The notes beneath the pieces are model-generated. The model made no database searches. It was given only the letters and a program-made list of their open reading frames with translations, and was not told the DNA's origin. DNA of 64,000 bases from Prinia subflava (lineage: Eukaryota; Chordata; Aves; Passeriformes; Cisticolidae). Of the stretch, positions 1 through 11,109 are shown piece by piece. A program made the translations under genes and the position numbers. Numbering within the stretch: position 1 is the stretch's first letter; the number at the start of each line of letters is the position of its first letter. Location of the stretch: contig NC_086257.1 of the NCBI RefSeq assembly GCF_021018805.1, forward strand, positions 14,008,693 to 14,072,692, in the 5' to 3' direction.

Positions 1-1119
1 TTGCCAATCCATTGCTCAGCACGCTGGATGATCTCCTCCACGGGGAGAGGATCGCGGGAGCGATCATACTTGTTGTTGACACACCATTTATCATTTCCCA
101 CCACCTTCTTCAGGAGCTCCTTCTTCACTTTGGCCCTTGTGGCGGACATTGATGAGCTGCTACCCAAAACGGATGAGTCTCCTTCATCTGGGTAAGCCAA
201 GGAGGAGGTAAGGCAGGCAGGCAGACCCACTCTGACCCTCCAGGACCTCAGATGGGTTTCTGACTGCTCCTGCAAAATCCAGCTACACACAGGGTCCACC
301 AGCTGCCCCTGGGTGTTATGAATCTGGTGTGGTAATTGGCTCATGCAACAGAGGAATAGTTGTTGAGTATGGTGGGGAGAATTTTTGTTGGGGTTTGCAG
401 TTCTTTTGATATGTACTTTTGTTGTTCCAGTATAGTTTTGAACCCTTTTCTGTTCTCACGCCAATCCCTCCCTTTTGTGGTTCCTGCCTAGCAGCTCTGG
501 CTGACAGGGCTGTACAAACAGATAAAGAACGGAGTTCATTCGTACGGCCGGCACGGACAGATAGACAGACGGACACTTGTGGTGGGAGGCGGGGCGGGCT
601 CAACACGGCACCACCAATCAGGAGAAAGGCTCCACCAATGAAAGACACGGGAAGACTGATTGACGGGGTTTGGGCCGAGCCGAGGATACAAATAAGGGCA
701 AGGTAAAGGCTGTGGGAGGTGCGGGAATGGCACATTTAGGTCATGAATATTAATGACCTGAGCAAAAGTTGGAGATCTCATTTTCTGGGCCTGAGCCTGT
801 GGGAGTCAGAAAGAGTCTCCCAGTGCCGTTTCCATCTTTGCTTTGTAATTTTATTGGGTTATAATTAGGTGTTATTTACTCATTCCCGCCCCGGTTCTGA
901 GTCGTTTATAGCAGAGGGAGACAGGGCTCTTGGGGCATCCAACACCCACCCGGCACCCTGGCGGTGACACAAGTCTTACCTGTCACATGGATGACATATC
1001 CATCCCCGACGTAGAGAGCCCAGTGCTGGTAAACGGGCCGGAAGATCTCGATCAGGTCCCCAGGCTGGGGGTGGCTCCTGCCATCTGCCATCTCCGGAGG
1101 GTGCGGTCAGGCCGTGCCC
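1..1119 (-). CDS. PLAAT-like: PLAAT-like gene 1, 3' part cut by window edge
   Basis: Coding exon 1 is 980..1091 (start ATG at 1091, 112 nt). Exon 2 starts at 187 and runs off the left edge, so the NCEHF motif and the C-terminal exon are outside the window. A likely 5'UTR acceptor lies at 1119. The exon 1 protein begins [16 protein letters not shown] and carries the H-box [15 protein letters not shown] with His23 and His35, the PLAAT catalytic histidines. Exon 2 begins DEGDSSVLG and continues through VKKELLKKV and NNKYDRS to [17 protein letters not shown] enzymes are small membrane-anchored thiol phospholipase A1/2 and N-acyltransferases acting on phosphatidylcholine and phosphatidylethanolamine. 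Intron 1 is about 790 nt, against about 190 nt in the sister genes, because of a ~600-bp insertion. Family assignment is firm; the ortholog is not. Confidence 0.85.
314..913. mobile_element. Solo-LTR-like insertion in intron 1 of PLAAT-like gene 1
   Basis: Comparison with intron 1 of the six sister genes shows ~600 bp of extra sequence here. The ends form an imperfect inverted repeat (TGTTATGAA at the left, TGCTATAAA read inward from the right) with TG...CA termini. Inside, on the plus strand, are CCAAT boxes (~610 and ~633), a TATA-like ATACAAATAAG (~686) and a 6-bp-arm palindrome GGTCAT...ATGACC (738-757). Flanking duplications are imperfect (CTGGG and GAGGG). No retroviral coding sequence is present. 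A solo LTR of an avian endogenous retrovirus is the best reading; the family is unknown. Confidence 0.55.
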
Positions 1120-1600
1120 CTGTAGCGGGGCTGGCTCGGCGCAGGGCAGAGCGCAGCGGGAGGCTCGGGCTGTGCAGGGGCAGCTGCCGGGAGCGCAGGC
1201 ACGGAGGGTGTCAGTGGCGGGCCCCGAGGGCAGCGGCTGCCGGAGCGGCCGAGGCCGGCCCGGGCCGGAGTCCGGCTGCTGCCGCCGCCCCCGCCCGCCC
1301 GCGGTGCCCGCGGTGCCCTCCCGGCCGCGCTCCCTTCGGGCTCCGCTGCTGCCGGCGCCGGAACGCGGCTGCGCGGGGGTGCCCGCGGTGCCGAGCCCGT
1401 GCCCGAGCTCTGGGGCACCTCCGGCCGCCCGGCAGAGCCGCGCCCGCCGCCGCAGCCTGGAGGGGCCGCATCCTGCTGGGAAACCCCCGCTCGCGTCTCC
1501 CGAGCCCCGCTCACCTCAGCGCCTGTCCCGCTGTTGTAGTGGTCTCTCGCTGCCCGCTTCTCCCCTTATAAATTGATTGGACAGGCGATTGCGCAATGTT
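1095..1600 (-). promoter_or_regulatory. GC-rich CpG-island promoter/leader block, copy 1
   Basis: About 420 bp of dense CpG sequence (1095-1515) directly upstream of the gene 1 ATG. A 5'UTR intron fits inside it: donor GAG|GTGAGC at 1514-1513 and acceptor CTACAG| before 1119. Upstream lie a minus-strand TATA-like TTTATAAG (1565-1572) and a CCAAT box (1575-1579). The short distance suggests transcription starts near 1540. Long ORFs on both strands here are a GC artefact. Confidence 0.7.
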
Positions 1601-2870
1601 TCTGGGCTCACTGCCTGCAGCCGCACGTCTGGTACCACCCGTCCCCTGCAGTGATAAGTCTCTGCTCCCTAGGGTAGTGGCCTAACCACTCGTTTTGTGG
1701 AAAACCTGATCCTGTTGCCGAAGACTTGGGGCCACCACCTCATTATGAGGAGGGTCTATCCTCGAGTCATCCTCCTGTCCAGTGATGGGCAACAGCCCCG
1801 ACCCTGTGCCCTCTCACTCTGCTGGACGTTTCCTTGCACAACAACAACCACTGGATCGTGCTTCAAACCTGACTTTGGTACCAGTCAAACAGTTGGTACC
1901 AAAAATGGCAGAGGATGCTGCAGAGGGATTTCAAATGGCCTCATGTAAACACAAAAGACTTTGCAGCAAAAGGCTGATGGATTAGGTTTATGCTAACCCC
2001 ACCCACAAGCACAGTGAAGGGCACCACGCTGCACAATGCTGGGGCTTCCCTGGCTTGCTCAGAATCAGCCCAGGTTTTCATCTTGTGATGTGGACCACAG
2101 TCACATGCTTGAAATCTCAGCAAATGCCCTTCCATTTAGGGACAGGCTGTACCCATAGCCCTGATCATAATCCAGGATATTTCTCTAGGGTCTTGGGAAA
2201 AGGACAGCCTTGACTCTATTCCGTGGCAACTGAAGGTCTTGGGCCTTGCCAATATCTCCTACACAGGCTCAAAATGCAGCAAATGATGGATTCTGCTGTA
2301 TCTCCTCACACTCTCACCACATGGTTTGAGCAGTGTTTCACCAAATCCTGCCAATGCATCTACCAGGTTCCATGGAAAGGCAGCCCCATAATGAGCAACA
2401 TCACCCTGACTGCAAAGAGAAGCACGGTACAATTGCAAACTGCTGCATTCTGTGAAAAGTTACAGATTTCAGGAACAGCAAGACAATCCCCAGATAAAAT
2501 AATGCCAGTTCTCTTGTATTCCAGGATGAAGTAGAGATGTGAGAGCTCCATACGCTGGCCTCAGGGAGCACCCGCCTTGTCAGGGTGTGCAGAGAGAATG
2601 CTCTGAGTGCAGGAAGGTTAAATTTCAAAGATTGCTATTGTATAACCTTATAAGAGCCTAGGCATGAAAGAAGATTCAATTCCATTTCCAGGAATCCAAA
2701 AATAAGTTTCAGTTTCATTATGATATGTTCCCTGTATTACAGCTAAGAACTTTACTCAGATATAATAACCGAGGGCAGTACAAAATAGAACTGGAAATCT
2801 TGGCTTGGTTCTTTCAAACATTGTAAATCAACCATTTTAAAAAGCAGTGAATTGATTCATTGTTTTGCTT
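1600..2870. repeat. Duplicated spacer block A, copy 1
   Basis: Non-coding spacer between the gene 1 promoter and the gene 2 3' end. It is near-identical to 8610-9850 and 16660-17920. Short ORFs in it (for example 2223..2534) recur only because the DNA is duplicated; they show no protein family. I see no gene from 1600 to 3055. Confidence 0.7.
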
Positions 2871-3055
2871 TCCTTTAATGCCGAGCTTTTGGTTACCTAC
2901 TAAATCAGCTTGTTCTCAAGCCACAAGTTTTTCACTGCAACTCTTCTCATTCCCTCCCTGATGAGGCTGGCATGGGAGTGAGTGACCAGTGATCGCTGAT
3001 GCCAGGGGCTCCCCCTGCTTTGCTCTGAGCTCTTTCTTGTGGTTCATCAGTAGTA

Positions 3056-4177
3056 CTATCTGCTGGAAAGGCCCTTGTACAATAAAATTGCAGCAACAGC
3101 ACCAGCAGCACCAAGAATGCCTCCTATTCCTGCTGCTGCTGCAGTAGCAACAGGAATGGCACCACCAACAAGACCTCCAACTGCTGCTGCAGTACCACCA
3201 ACAACTGCAGTTTTGACCTATAAAAGGGAAAGCAAAACACAGGCTGGAAATATAAGGAGCACTTCTATTTACTCTCCCCCCCAGCATGATAGTATAGAAA
3301 AGGCATATATAATCAGGGTGAATAAAACAGTCATGTGCCTCATTAGCGAAAGGGGTAACACCCAGGTTTGTACCCCTAGGAGGTGGCTTTCAACAGGAGG
3401 GCACTGTCAGGGTGCAGACAGACCACAGGGACCCCTGCAGGTCCCGGGGCTCTGGGGAGGCCAGAGGCAGCGCTGGCTTGGAGCCCACAGCTGGGCTTGG
3501 CTGTCCCCATGCAGGCTGCAGGCTGTGCCCCAGTCCCCGGGTGACAGTGAGGAGCCAGGAGCTGCTCTGGGGGGCACCCAGGGGCTCAGCCCGTGTCACT
3601 CACCTGGTCAGACTTTCTCTTTCCATAGCGCAGCCCTGTCACAAAGTGCTCACAGTTGCTGCCAAGCACATTATAGGGCACCTCCTTGCCAATCCATTGC
3701 TCAGCACGCCGGATGATCTCCTCCACGGGGAGAGGATCGCGGGAGCGATCATACTTGTTGTTGACACACCATTTATCATTTCCGGCCACCTTCTTCAGGA
3801 GCTCCTTCTTCACTTTGGCCCTTATGGCGGACATTGATGAGCTGCTACCCAAAACGGATGAGTCTCCTTCATCTGGGTAAGCCAAGGAGGAGGTAAGGCA
3901 GGCAGGCAGACCCACTCTGGCCCTCCAGGACCTCAGATGGGTTTCTGACTGCTCCTGGAAAAGCCAGCTACACACACAGGATCCACCACCAGTCCATGGA
4001 GGGGGACAGGGCTCCTGGGGCAGCCAACACCCACCCAGCACCCTGCCAGGCTGCACCAGCCTTACCAGTCACATGGATGACATATCCATCCCCGACGTAG
4101 AGAGCCCAGTGCTGGTAAACGGGCCGGAAGATCTCGATCAGGTCCCCAGGCTGGGGGTAGCACCTGCCATCTGCCAT
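3056..4177 (-). CDS. PLAAT-like: PLAAT-like gene 2, complete, 180 aa
   Basis: Exons in transcript order: 4066..4177 (112 nt), 3604..3872 (269 nt), 3056..3217 (162 nt with TAG), total 181 codons. Donors and acceptors are canonical (CTG|GTAAGG, CAG|GTGAGT, TATAG|GTC). The LRAT-type fold is shown by [10 protein letters not shown], His23 in [11 protein letters not shown], His35 in VIHV, and Cys111 in [12 protein letters not shown]. Length is close to the human paralogs (about 160-170 aa). The last exon encodes a Gly/Ala/Val-rich hydrophobic segment (residues ~128-175) ending YKGLSSR, the expected single C-terminal membrane anchor. All predicted catalytic residues are present. The leader lies in the shared GC-rich block. 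It is most like genes 1, 4 and 5 and probably a PLAAT2/3/4-type lineage member, which I cannot resolve without a tree. Confidence 0.9.
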
Positions 4178-4184
4178 CTCCGGA

Positions 4185-4690
4185 GGGTGCGGTCAGGCCG
4201 TGCCCCTGTAGCGGGGCTGGCTCGGCGCAGGGCAGAGCGCAGCGGGAGGCTCGGGCTGTGCAGGGGCAGCTGCCGGGAGCGCAGGCACGGAGGGTGTCAG
4301 TGGCGGGCCCCGAGGGCAGCGGCTGCCGGAGCGGCCGAGGCCGGCCCGGGCCGGTGTCCGGCTGCTGCCGCCGCCCCCGCCCGCCCGCGGTGCCCGCGGT
4401 GCCCTCCCGGCCGCGCTCCCTTCGGGCTCCGCTGCTGCCGGCGCCGGAACGCGGCTGCCCGGGGGTGCCCGCGGTGCCGAGCCCGTGCCCGGGCTCTGGG
4501 GCACCTCCGGCCGCCCGGCAGAGCCGCGCCCGCCGCCGCAGCCTGGAGGGGCCGCATCCTGCTGGGAAAAGCCCGCTCGCATCTCCCGAGCCCCGCTCAC
4601 CTCAGCCCGTGTCCCGCTGCAGCCGTCGCCGGGTCCGGGGCTCGCTACACCTTCAAGAAATACCACAGCAGAGGAAATTGTGTGCTTCCT
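4185..4690 (-). promoter_or_regulatory. GC-rich promoter/leader block, copy 2
   Basis: Near-identical to copy 1 over about 420 bp (4190-4610), with the same donor-like GAG|GTGAGC and acceptor-like CTACAG. Upstream of ~4615 the sequence switches to a different promoter type shared only with copy 4 (the CCGTCGCCGGG segment followed by a Thr-Phe-Lys-like stretch), with no TATA element. Confidence 0.65.
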
Positions 4691-4699
4691 GCTTAGTTC

Positions 4700-5440
4700 A
4701 CTGCGAGCACCACCCCGGAGCCGTCCCGTCTGCCCCCCGACGGCTCCCTGCTCTCGGGAAGGCTGTGCTCCCAAGGATGGTGCCAAAATCACCCTTTGAT
4801 GGGAAAATCTCATCTTGTACCCAAAGAAGTCTGGTCACTGCCTGGTTGCATGGAGAGTCTGTCCCTGAGAAGTCCTCCTTTCCAGTGGTGGGCAACTGAC
4901 CCTGTGCCTTTTCAATCCGCAGGACACTGTGTGACAGAACACCCACCTCTGGGTGATGAGTAAAACCACGGAAAGGTAACCCCTAATAAGCCCTGTCTGC
5001 AAAGAGATGCACGGTACAATTGCAAATTTCTGCATTCTGTGAAATATTGCAGCTTACAAGAAGAGCAAGATAATTTCCCAAACGAATGAAGTCCAGTATT
5101 CTTCTCTTAGAGGACAAAGTAGAGATGTGAGACGTCCATATGCTGCCCTCACAGAGCATTCCCCTTGCCAGGGGTTGCAGAGAGAATGAGAAAAGTTAAA
5201 TTTCAAAGGTTGTTGTATAAGTACCTAAACAGCTTAGCCATGAAAGAAGTTTTGATTCCATTTATGGGAATCCAAAAACCAGTTTCAGTTTCAGTTTGAT
5301 AATGGTGTGTTTTCCTGTATTGAAGCTGAGAGCTTTATTCAGATGAAATAACAAAGGGCAGTTAAAAAGACCCAACCAGCCAACCAACCAACCAACCAAA
5401 CAAACAAACAAAAACCAACACAAGATATCCTGGTTTGGTT
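4700..5440. repeat. Duplicated spacer block A', copy upstream of gene 2
   Basis: Near-identical to 12905-13600 upstream of gene 4. It ends in a short (AACC/AAAC)n stretch at about 5378-5415. No gene. Confidence 0.6.
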
Positions 5441-5584
5441 ATTCCAAACATTGAAATGCCCTCCCTCCTACTGCCCGACCTCCCAGGAGCTGCTCCGTTG
5501 AGGCAGCACAAGCTGGCTAAGGTTTCAAGACACGCACATATCCTGCCTATCCTTTTGCAGACCTGGCAGCCAGGGCTTTCCCTC

Positions 5585-6480
5585 TTAATGAATTAGTGAA
5601 TCTTAGTGAATTTTACCCATTGTGATCGTGAAGACACTGAGAGTAGTAGAGAGTGACTGCCTGGAGTCGGATGGCGGGGGAATGGGTCCTACAAAGGAAT
5701 TGGCTGACAGCCCCGGCACGCCAGCGGAATCGTTTGCGGAGGGGAATGGGGGCCTTGGCAGTTTTGTAGCTGGTGGTTCTCTGTCACACTCGGGGCATGC
5801 GGAGCCGTCGGGCGGTGCGGCTAAAAGTGATGCGCTCTGTCCCGGGACCTGGCTGCGCTGTCGGCCGGCAGCAGGGTGTGCCTGTGGCTCGCTGTATGTA
5901 TTAGGCAGCACGCTGTATCTGTAGCTCGCTGTATGTATTTATTAGGCAGCATGCTGTGCATGTGGCTAGCTGTATTTATTTATCAGCACGCTGTGTCTGT
6001 GGCTCGCTGTATGTATTTATCAGCACGCTGTGTCTGTGGCTCGCTGTATTTATTTATCAGCACGCTGTGCTTGTGGCTCGCTGTATTTATTTATCAGCAC
6101 GCTGTGCCTGTGGCTCGCTGTATTTATTTATCAGCACGCTGTGCCTGTGGCTCGCTCCCCCGTGCCCTCCTGGCCGCGGTCCCCGCGGCCGCCCCGCCCG
6201 AGCCCCGCGCAGGGGCCGTGCCCGGCCCGCTCTCGCAGCGCCCCTGCCTGCCGGCCGCCAGGAACTGCGCTGCTCCACGGCTTGGGAGCTGCCATGCTCC
6301 TGACCGCTGTGTTCTGCACATTTCGGAGTACAGAACTCTTACTCCTCTTTCCACACCTTTGCCTGAAAACCCCGTCATTTCGAAGTCATAATCATTGGGA
6401 AGGAGGGGTCTTCCATCGCTTCCAGGAAGGTTCCCACATTCCTTTGCAGATTTCTGTCTTTTAAACCAGAACACCGCCAC
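5585..6480. other. ~890-bp unique insertion with minisatellite and small GC island
   Basis: Aligning the flanks with 18540-18600 (GCTTTCCC joined to the ACACAG..GCCT segment) shows this stretch interrupts a spacer block that is continuous elsewhere. It holds the 37-bp minisatellite (5883-6156) and a GC-rich patch (6157-6280). A 118-codon minus-strand ORF (6124..6480) matches nothing I recognise. Origin unknown; no TG...CA termini or clear target duplication. Confidence 0.5.
5883..6156. repeat. 37-bp minisatellite, about 7 copies
   Basis: Units begin TGTGGCTCGCTGTATTTATT and continue TATCAGCACGCTGTGCC. The three rightmost units are nearly identical and the left ones diverge. On the minus strand each later unit contains AATAAATA, a poly(A)-signal-like core. 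Confidence 0.85.
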
Positions 6481-7026
6481 ACACAGGGCCTCAGTTGGAA
6501 AACACCGTAAACTCTCAGCAGTACTTTTATTTCAGTGATACAAAGAAAGAGCAGTCAGGAGCTAGCTGATCAAAACAGGAAGCAAAGGCTGCACAATTGT
6601 CACCAAGGCACTGGAGGGGAGGTGTGGGAAAGGGGAAGAGAATGCATAAACCGCTTGCCATAGCTCCCAGACTAACACAAAAAATCATCATAGACAATGA
6701 AATAAAAGCAGATGTGGCAACCAGGCTAGAGCTGCTGGGGATCATTTTGAACATTGATGTTCCTGACTCATCATTTCTTAAGACGATGGCAGGGAGAAGC
6801 AACGCTGAATTGTTAAACTTGCACATAAAGCTACACACAGATAAAAGAGTATTTTATGGCAACATGGGCTTGTATTTCAGACATTTTCTCATGGCTCATT
6901 TAACATCTGCAGCAAAGGGTACACATTTGCTTGATGGCAGGTGTAGCAAAAGATGACCACTGACCGCTGTGGCCAGGAGCTCCCAATGCCTTGCTCTGAG
7001 CTCTTCCTGACAGCCCATCAGTAGTA

Positions 7027-8098
7027 CTATATCCTGGAAAGGCCTCTGAACAGTGCTGCAGCAGCAACAGCAACAGCACCAACAATAATACTTCCTAGGG
7101 CTACTGTAGTACCATCACGAAGTGCTTTTATAACCTATAAAAGGAAAGCAAAAGACGGACTGGAAATGTGAGGAGCATTTATATTTACTCCCCCTTACAT
7201 GATATTGTGTAAAAGACAGGAATAATCAAGGTAAATAAACCAGTGAGAGTCATGTGCCTCAATAGCAGAAGAGGTAACACCCAGGTTTGTACCCCTAGGA
7301 AGTGGCTTTCAACAGGAGGGCACTGTCAGGGTGCAGACAGAGCACAGTGACCCTTGCAGGTCCCGGAGCTCTGGGGAGGCCAGAGGCAGCGCTGGCTTGG
7401 AGCCCACAGCTGGGACTTGGCTGTCCCCATGCAGGCTGCAGTCTGTGTCCCAGTCTCCGGGTGACAGCCAGCAGCCAAGGAGCTGCTCGGGGAAGCTCCC
7501 AGGGGCTCAGCCCGTGTCACTCACCTGGTCACAGAATTTATCATCATACCGGAGCAGTGTCACAAAGTGCTCACAGTTGTTCTTAAACAGATTATATGGA
7601 ATCTCCAAGCCAACTAAGCTCTCAGCATTCTGGATGATCTCCTCCACGGGAAGAGGAGTGCGGGAGCGATCATACTTGTTGTTGACACGCCATTTATGAT
7701 TTTTCACCACATCCTTCACAACCTCCTTCTTCACCTTGGCATTTCCAGTTAAGTTTGAACCAGAGCCAACTGGTGTAATTGCACCCTTTGAACCTGGGTA
7801 AGTCAAGGAGGAGGTAAGGCAGGCAGGCAGACCCATTCTGACCCCTCCAGGATCTCAGATGGGTTTCTGACTGCTCCTCAGCTACACATGCAGGATGCAC
7901 CAGCAGCACAGGGAAGGACAAAGGGGTTCTGCCATAGCCCAACACCTACTGTGCACCCTGATGTCCTGCAGCAGCCTTACCTACATCGGTCACGTGGATG
8001 AGATATCCATCCCCCACATAGAGGGCCCAGTGCTGGTAAAGTACCCGGTCGATCTCAATCAGGTCCCCAGGCTGGGGGTTGCAATTGTCCCACTCCAT
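7027..8098 (-). CDS. PLAAT-like: PLAAT-like gene 3, complete, 164 aa, divergent paralog
   Basis: Exons: 7981..8098 (118 nt), 7525..7793 (269 nt), 7027..7134 (108 nt with TAG), 165 codons. The start is the ATG at 8098, giving [20 protein letters not shown]. His23, His35 (GYLIHV) and Cys113 ([12 protein letters not shown]) are kept, so activity is expected. Exon 1 is six bases longer than in genes 1, 2, 4 and 5, as in genes 6 and 7. Exon 2 is strongly diverged: by eye 49 of 90 residues match gene 4, although the adjacent introns are about 95% identical. The exon 2 tail RYDDKFCDQ is unique in the array. The anchor exon is the shortest (35 aa, ending LFRGLSRI) but still one hydrophobic helix. Best read as a functional, diversified paralog. 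Confidence 0.88.
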
Positions 8099-8102
8099 CT
8101 CC

Positions 8103-8600
8103 GGAGGGTGCGGTCAGGCCGTGCCCCTGTAGCGGGGCTGGCTCGGCGCAGGGCAGAGCGCAGCGGGAGGCTCGGGCTGTGCAGGGGCAGCTGCCGGGAG
8201 CGCAGGCACGGAGGGTGTCAGTGGCGGGCCCCGAGGGCAGCGGCTGCCGGAGCGGCCGAGGCCGGCCCGGGCCGGTGTCCGGCTGCTGCCGCCGCCCGCG
8301 CCCGCCCGCGGTGCCCGCGGTGCCCTCCCGGCCGTGCTCCCTTCGGGCTCCGCTGCTGCCGGAGCCGGAACGCGGCTGCCCGGGGGTGCCCGCGGTGCCG
8401 AGCCCGTGCCCGGGCTCTGGGGCACCTCCGGCCGCCCGGCAGAGCCGCGCCCGCAGCCGCAGCCTGGAGGGGCCGCATCCTGCTGGGAAACCCCCGCTCG
8501 CATCTCCCGAGCCCCGCTCACCTCAGCGCTTGTCCCCCTGCTGTCGTGGATGGGCTCCCGTTCTCCTGATCCCGATGTAAATTGCTTTGTAGATACGATT
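8103..8600 (-). promoter_or_regulatory. GC-rich promoter/leader block, copy 3
   Basis: Same ~420-bp block (8103-8525). The flank beyond it belongs to the type used by copies 1 and 5, but the TATA element is degraded (GTAAATTG where copies 1 and 5 have TATAAATTG). Confidence 0.65.
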
Positions 8601-8609
8601 GCGCAGTCG

Positions 8610-9850
8610 TTCCGGGGTCACTGTCCCGTACACACCTCTGGCACCACCCGTCCCCTGCAGTGATAAGTCTCTGCTCCCTAGGGTAGTGCCCAAACCACTC
8701 GTTTTGTGGAAAACCTGATCCTGTTGCCGAGGAAGTGGGGCCACCACCTCATTATGAAGAGGGTCTATCCTCGAGTCATCCTCCTGTCCAGTGATGGGCA
8801 ACAGCCCCGACCCTGTGCCCTCTCACTCTGCTGGACGTTTCCTTGCACAACAACAACCACTGGATCGTGCTTCCAACCTGACTTTGGTACCGGTCAAAAA
8901 GTTCCTACCAAAAATGGCAGAAGATGCTGCAGAGGGATTTCAAATGGTCTCGTGTAAACACAAGAGACTTTGCAGCAAAAGGCTGATGGATTAGGTTTAT
9001 GCTAACCCCACCCACAAGCACAGTGAAGGGCACCACGCTGCACAATGCTGGGGCTTCCCTGGCTTGCTCAGAATCAGCCCAGGTTTTCATCTTCTGGTGT
9101 GCACCACAGTCACATGCTTGAAATCTCAGCAAATGCCCTTCCATTTAGGGACAGGCTGTACCCATAGCCCTGATCATAATCCAGGATATTTCTCTAGGCT
9201 CATGGGAAAAGGACAGCCTTGACTCTATTCCGTGGCAACTGAAGGTCTTGGGCCTTGCCAATATTTCCTGCACAGGCTCAAAATGCAGCAAATGATGGAT
9301 TCTGCTGCATCTCCTCACACTCTCACCACATGGTTTGAGCAGTGTTTCGCCAAATCTTGCCAATGCATCTACCAGGTTCCATGGAAAGGCAGCCCCATAA
9401 TGAGCAACATCACCCTGACTGCAAAGAGAAGCACGGTACAATTGCAAACTGCTGCATTCTGTGAAATGTTACAGATTTCAGGAACAGCAAGACAATCCCC
9501 AGATAAAATAATGCCAGTTCTCTTGTATTCCAGGATGAAGTAGAGATGGGAGAGCTCCATACGCTGGCCTCAGGGAGCACCCCCCATTTCAGGGTGTGCA
9601 GAGAGAATGCTCTGAGTGCAGGAAGGTTAAATTTCAAAGGTTGCTGTATAACCCTATAAGAGCTTAGGCAGGAAAGAAGATTCAATTCCATTTCCAGGAA
9701 TCCAAACATAAGTTTCAGTTTCATTATGATGTGTTTCCTGTATTAGAGCTAAGGACTTTACTCAGATGTAATAACCAAGGGCAGTACCAAATAAACCCGG
9801 AAATCTTGGCTTGGTTCTTTCAAACATTGTAAAACAGCCATTGGAAAATG
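8610..9850. repeat. Duplicated spacer block A, copy 2
   Basis: Near-identical to 1600-2870, offset about 7,009 bp. It lies upstream of gene 3. No gene seen. Confidence 0.7.
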
Positions 9851-10540
9851 CGGTGAATTAATTCACTGGTTTGCTTTCCTTTAATGAAGAGCTTTTGGTT
9901 ACATACTTAATCAACTTTTTCTCAAGCCACGAATTTTTCCCTGCAACTCTTCTCATTCCCTCCCTGATGAGGCTGGCAGCAGAGGGAGTGAATGGCTGCC
10001 TGCTGCATTCTTGCTGGCTGGGGTTAAACCTGGGCAGTCTGTCGAGAGCAGACAAAACCAGACAGCCTCTCCCAGACAGCTCTTCTGCCCTCACCTCTCC
10101 CTGCACTCCAGGCAGTTGCCTGTAAGAAAAGCTGCTCAGGATTCTGTGTCTCACAGGTGGGATGCAGGTAACCTAGTTCCAAACACTTCAGGCACACAGT
10201 CCAGATAAAGGCCAATAAAGCACACTTTCCCTGCACAGTTTTCTTCCAAGTTAATCCACACATCAGCTTTGTGACAAGGAAGTAGCATGGCTCAGTACAT
10301 TGGGAGATGCAGCATAGGTGCCTCACAGCTCATTCTTCACATCCCTCAGCCCCAGCACTGCAGACATCCTGGCTTTGCCTTCCTGCTGGCTGAGGGAAGA
10401 CTGAGCTGGTGGTGGGACTATGAATGCTTTAGAATCAAGATTTGGTCATTGAATTGAGCATGGCCTCAGCTCTCTGAATCAAAGCTTCGTGGCTGCCTTT
10501 GTAATTCTTTAAGCCCTGCAGTGTTGTGGCAGCTCACAGA

Positions 10541-10620
10541 GTAGAATCCTAGAATGGGTTGAGAGTTGGAAGGGATCATCAAAATCGTCTCTCAGGCTTG
10601 TCCAGCTTCAAGGCCAGCAA
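10541..10620 (-). mobile_element. CR1 3' fragment (also duplicated at 14322-14400)
   Basis: The segment TAGAATGGGTTGAGAGTTGG followed by AAGGGATCATCAAAATC is a degraded CR1 3' terminus carried inside block B. Confidence 0.55.
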
Positions 10621-11103
10621 TCACTGCACATACAGGGATGAAGTGGGAAATTTTGATGCTAGAGTGGAATGAAGAGCTGACAGAGAAAAAGGCAGCTGTG
10701 GTTTTTCTGTCAGACTTCCCCACACCGGAGGTCTGCTACTGCCAAAGAGAGCCAGAAGAGCCAGGGAGAGGAAGAATTTGTAGGCAGGTAAAAACTGAGC
10801 AAAACACCACCACACCAAACTCAGAATGACCCTGTCAAACACTGAAGTATACAGCCTGTATGACCTGCCCTTCCCTCCTACTGCCCGACCTCCCAGGAGC
10901 TGCTCCATTTAGGCAGCACAAGCTGGCTAAGGTTTCAAGACACAGCACATGTCCTGCCTATCATAACAGTGATGTTCCTGATTTATCATGTCTTCATGAG
11001 AAGGCAGGGAAAAGCAAGGCTGAATGGTTAAACTTGTGAACAAAGCAATACACAAATAGATAAAAGAGGGGTTTAGGGCAACATGAGTTTGGATTTCAGA
11101 TGC

Positions 11104-11109
11104 TTTATT
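11104..11109 (-). terminator. Poly(A) signal, PLAAT-like gene 4
   Basis: Minus-strand AATAAA about 155 nt past the stop, conserved in the duplicate at gene 5. Confidence 0.55.

Noticed and set aside
1107..1576. Long ORFs on both strands in the GC-rich blocks (also near 4193-4899, 8114-8580, 12400-13106, 16165-16778, 20200-20694, 24191-25101)
   Set aside because: They are Arg/Ala/Pro/Gly-rich in every frame, which is what stop-poor CpG-island DNA gives. Their conservation follows from DNA identity of the block, and the splice-supported ATG of each PLAAT gene is downstream.
2223..2534. Recurring 103-codon ORF (also 9232..9543 and 17292..17603)
   Set aside because: Present in each copy of spacer block A with equal divergence at all codon positions by eye; no known domain, no splice context.
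3686..3880. Plus-strand ORFs antisense to PLAAT exon 2 in several units
   Set aside because: Mirror images of the real minus-strand exon, which has splice sites, phase and the NCEHF motif.
5883..6156. CRISPR-like array
   Set aside because: Units are contiguous with no unique spacers and the context is a vertebrate genome; it is a minisatellite.
6124..6480. 118-codon minus-strand ORF starting MAVFWFKRQK
   Set aside because: No recognisable domain, half of it in a GC-rich patch, and no duplicate or splice partner; kept only as part of the unexplained insertion.
10566..10829. Recurring 87-codon ORF (also 14347..14610)
   Set aside because: Begins inside a CR1 3' fragment and is carried by duplicated block B.
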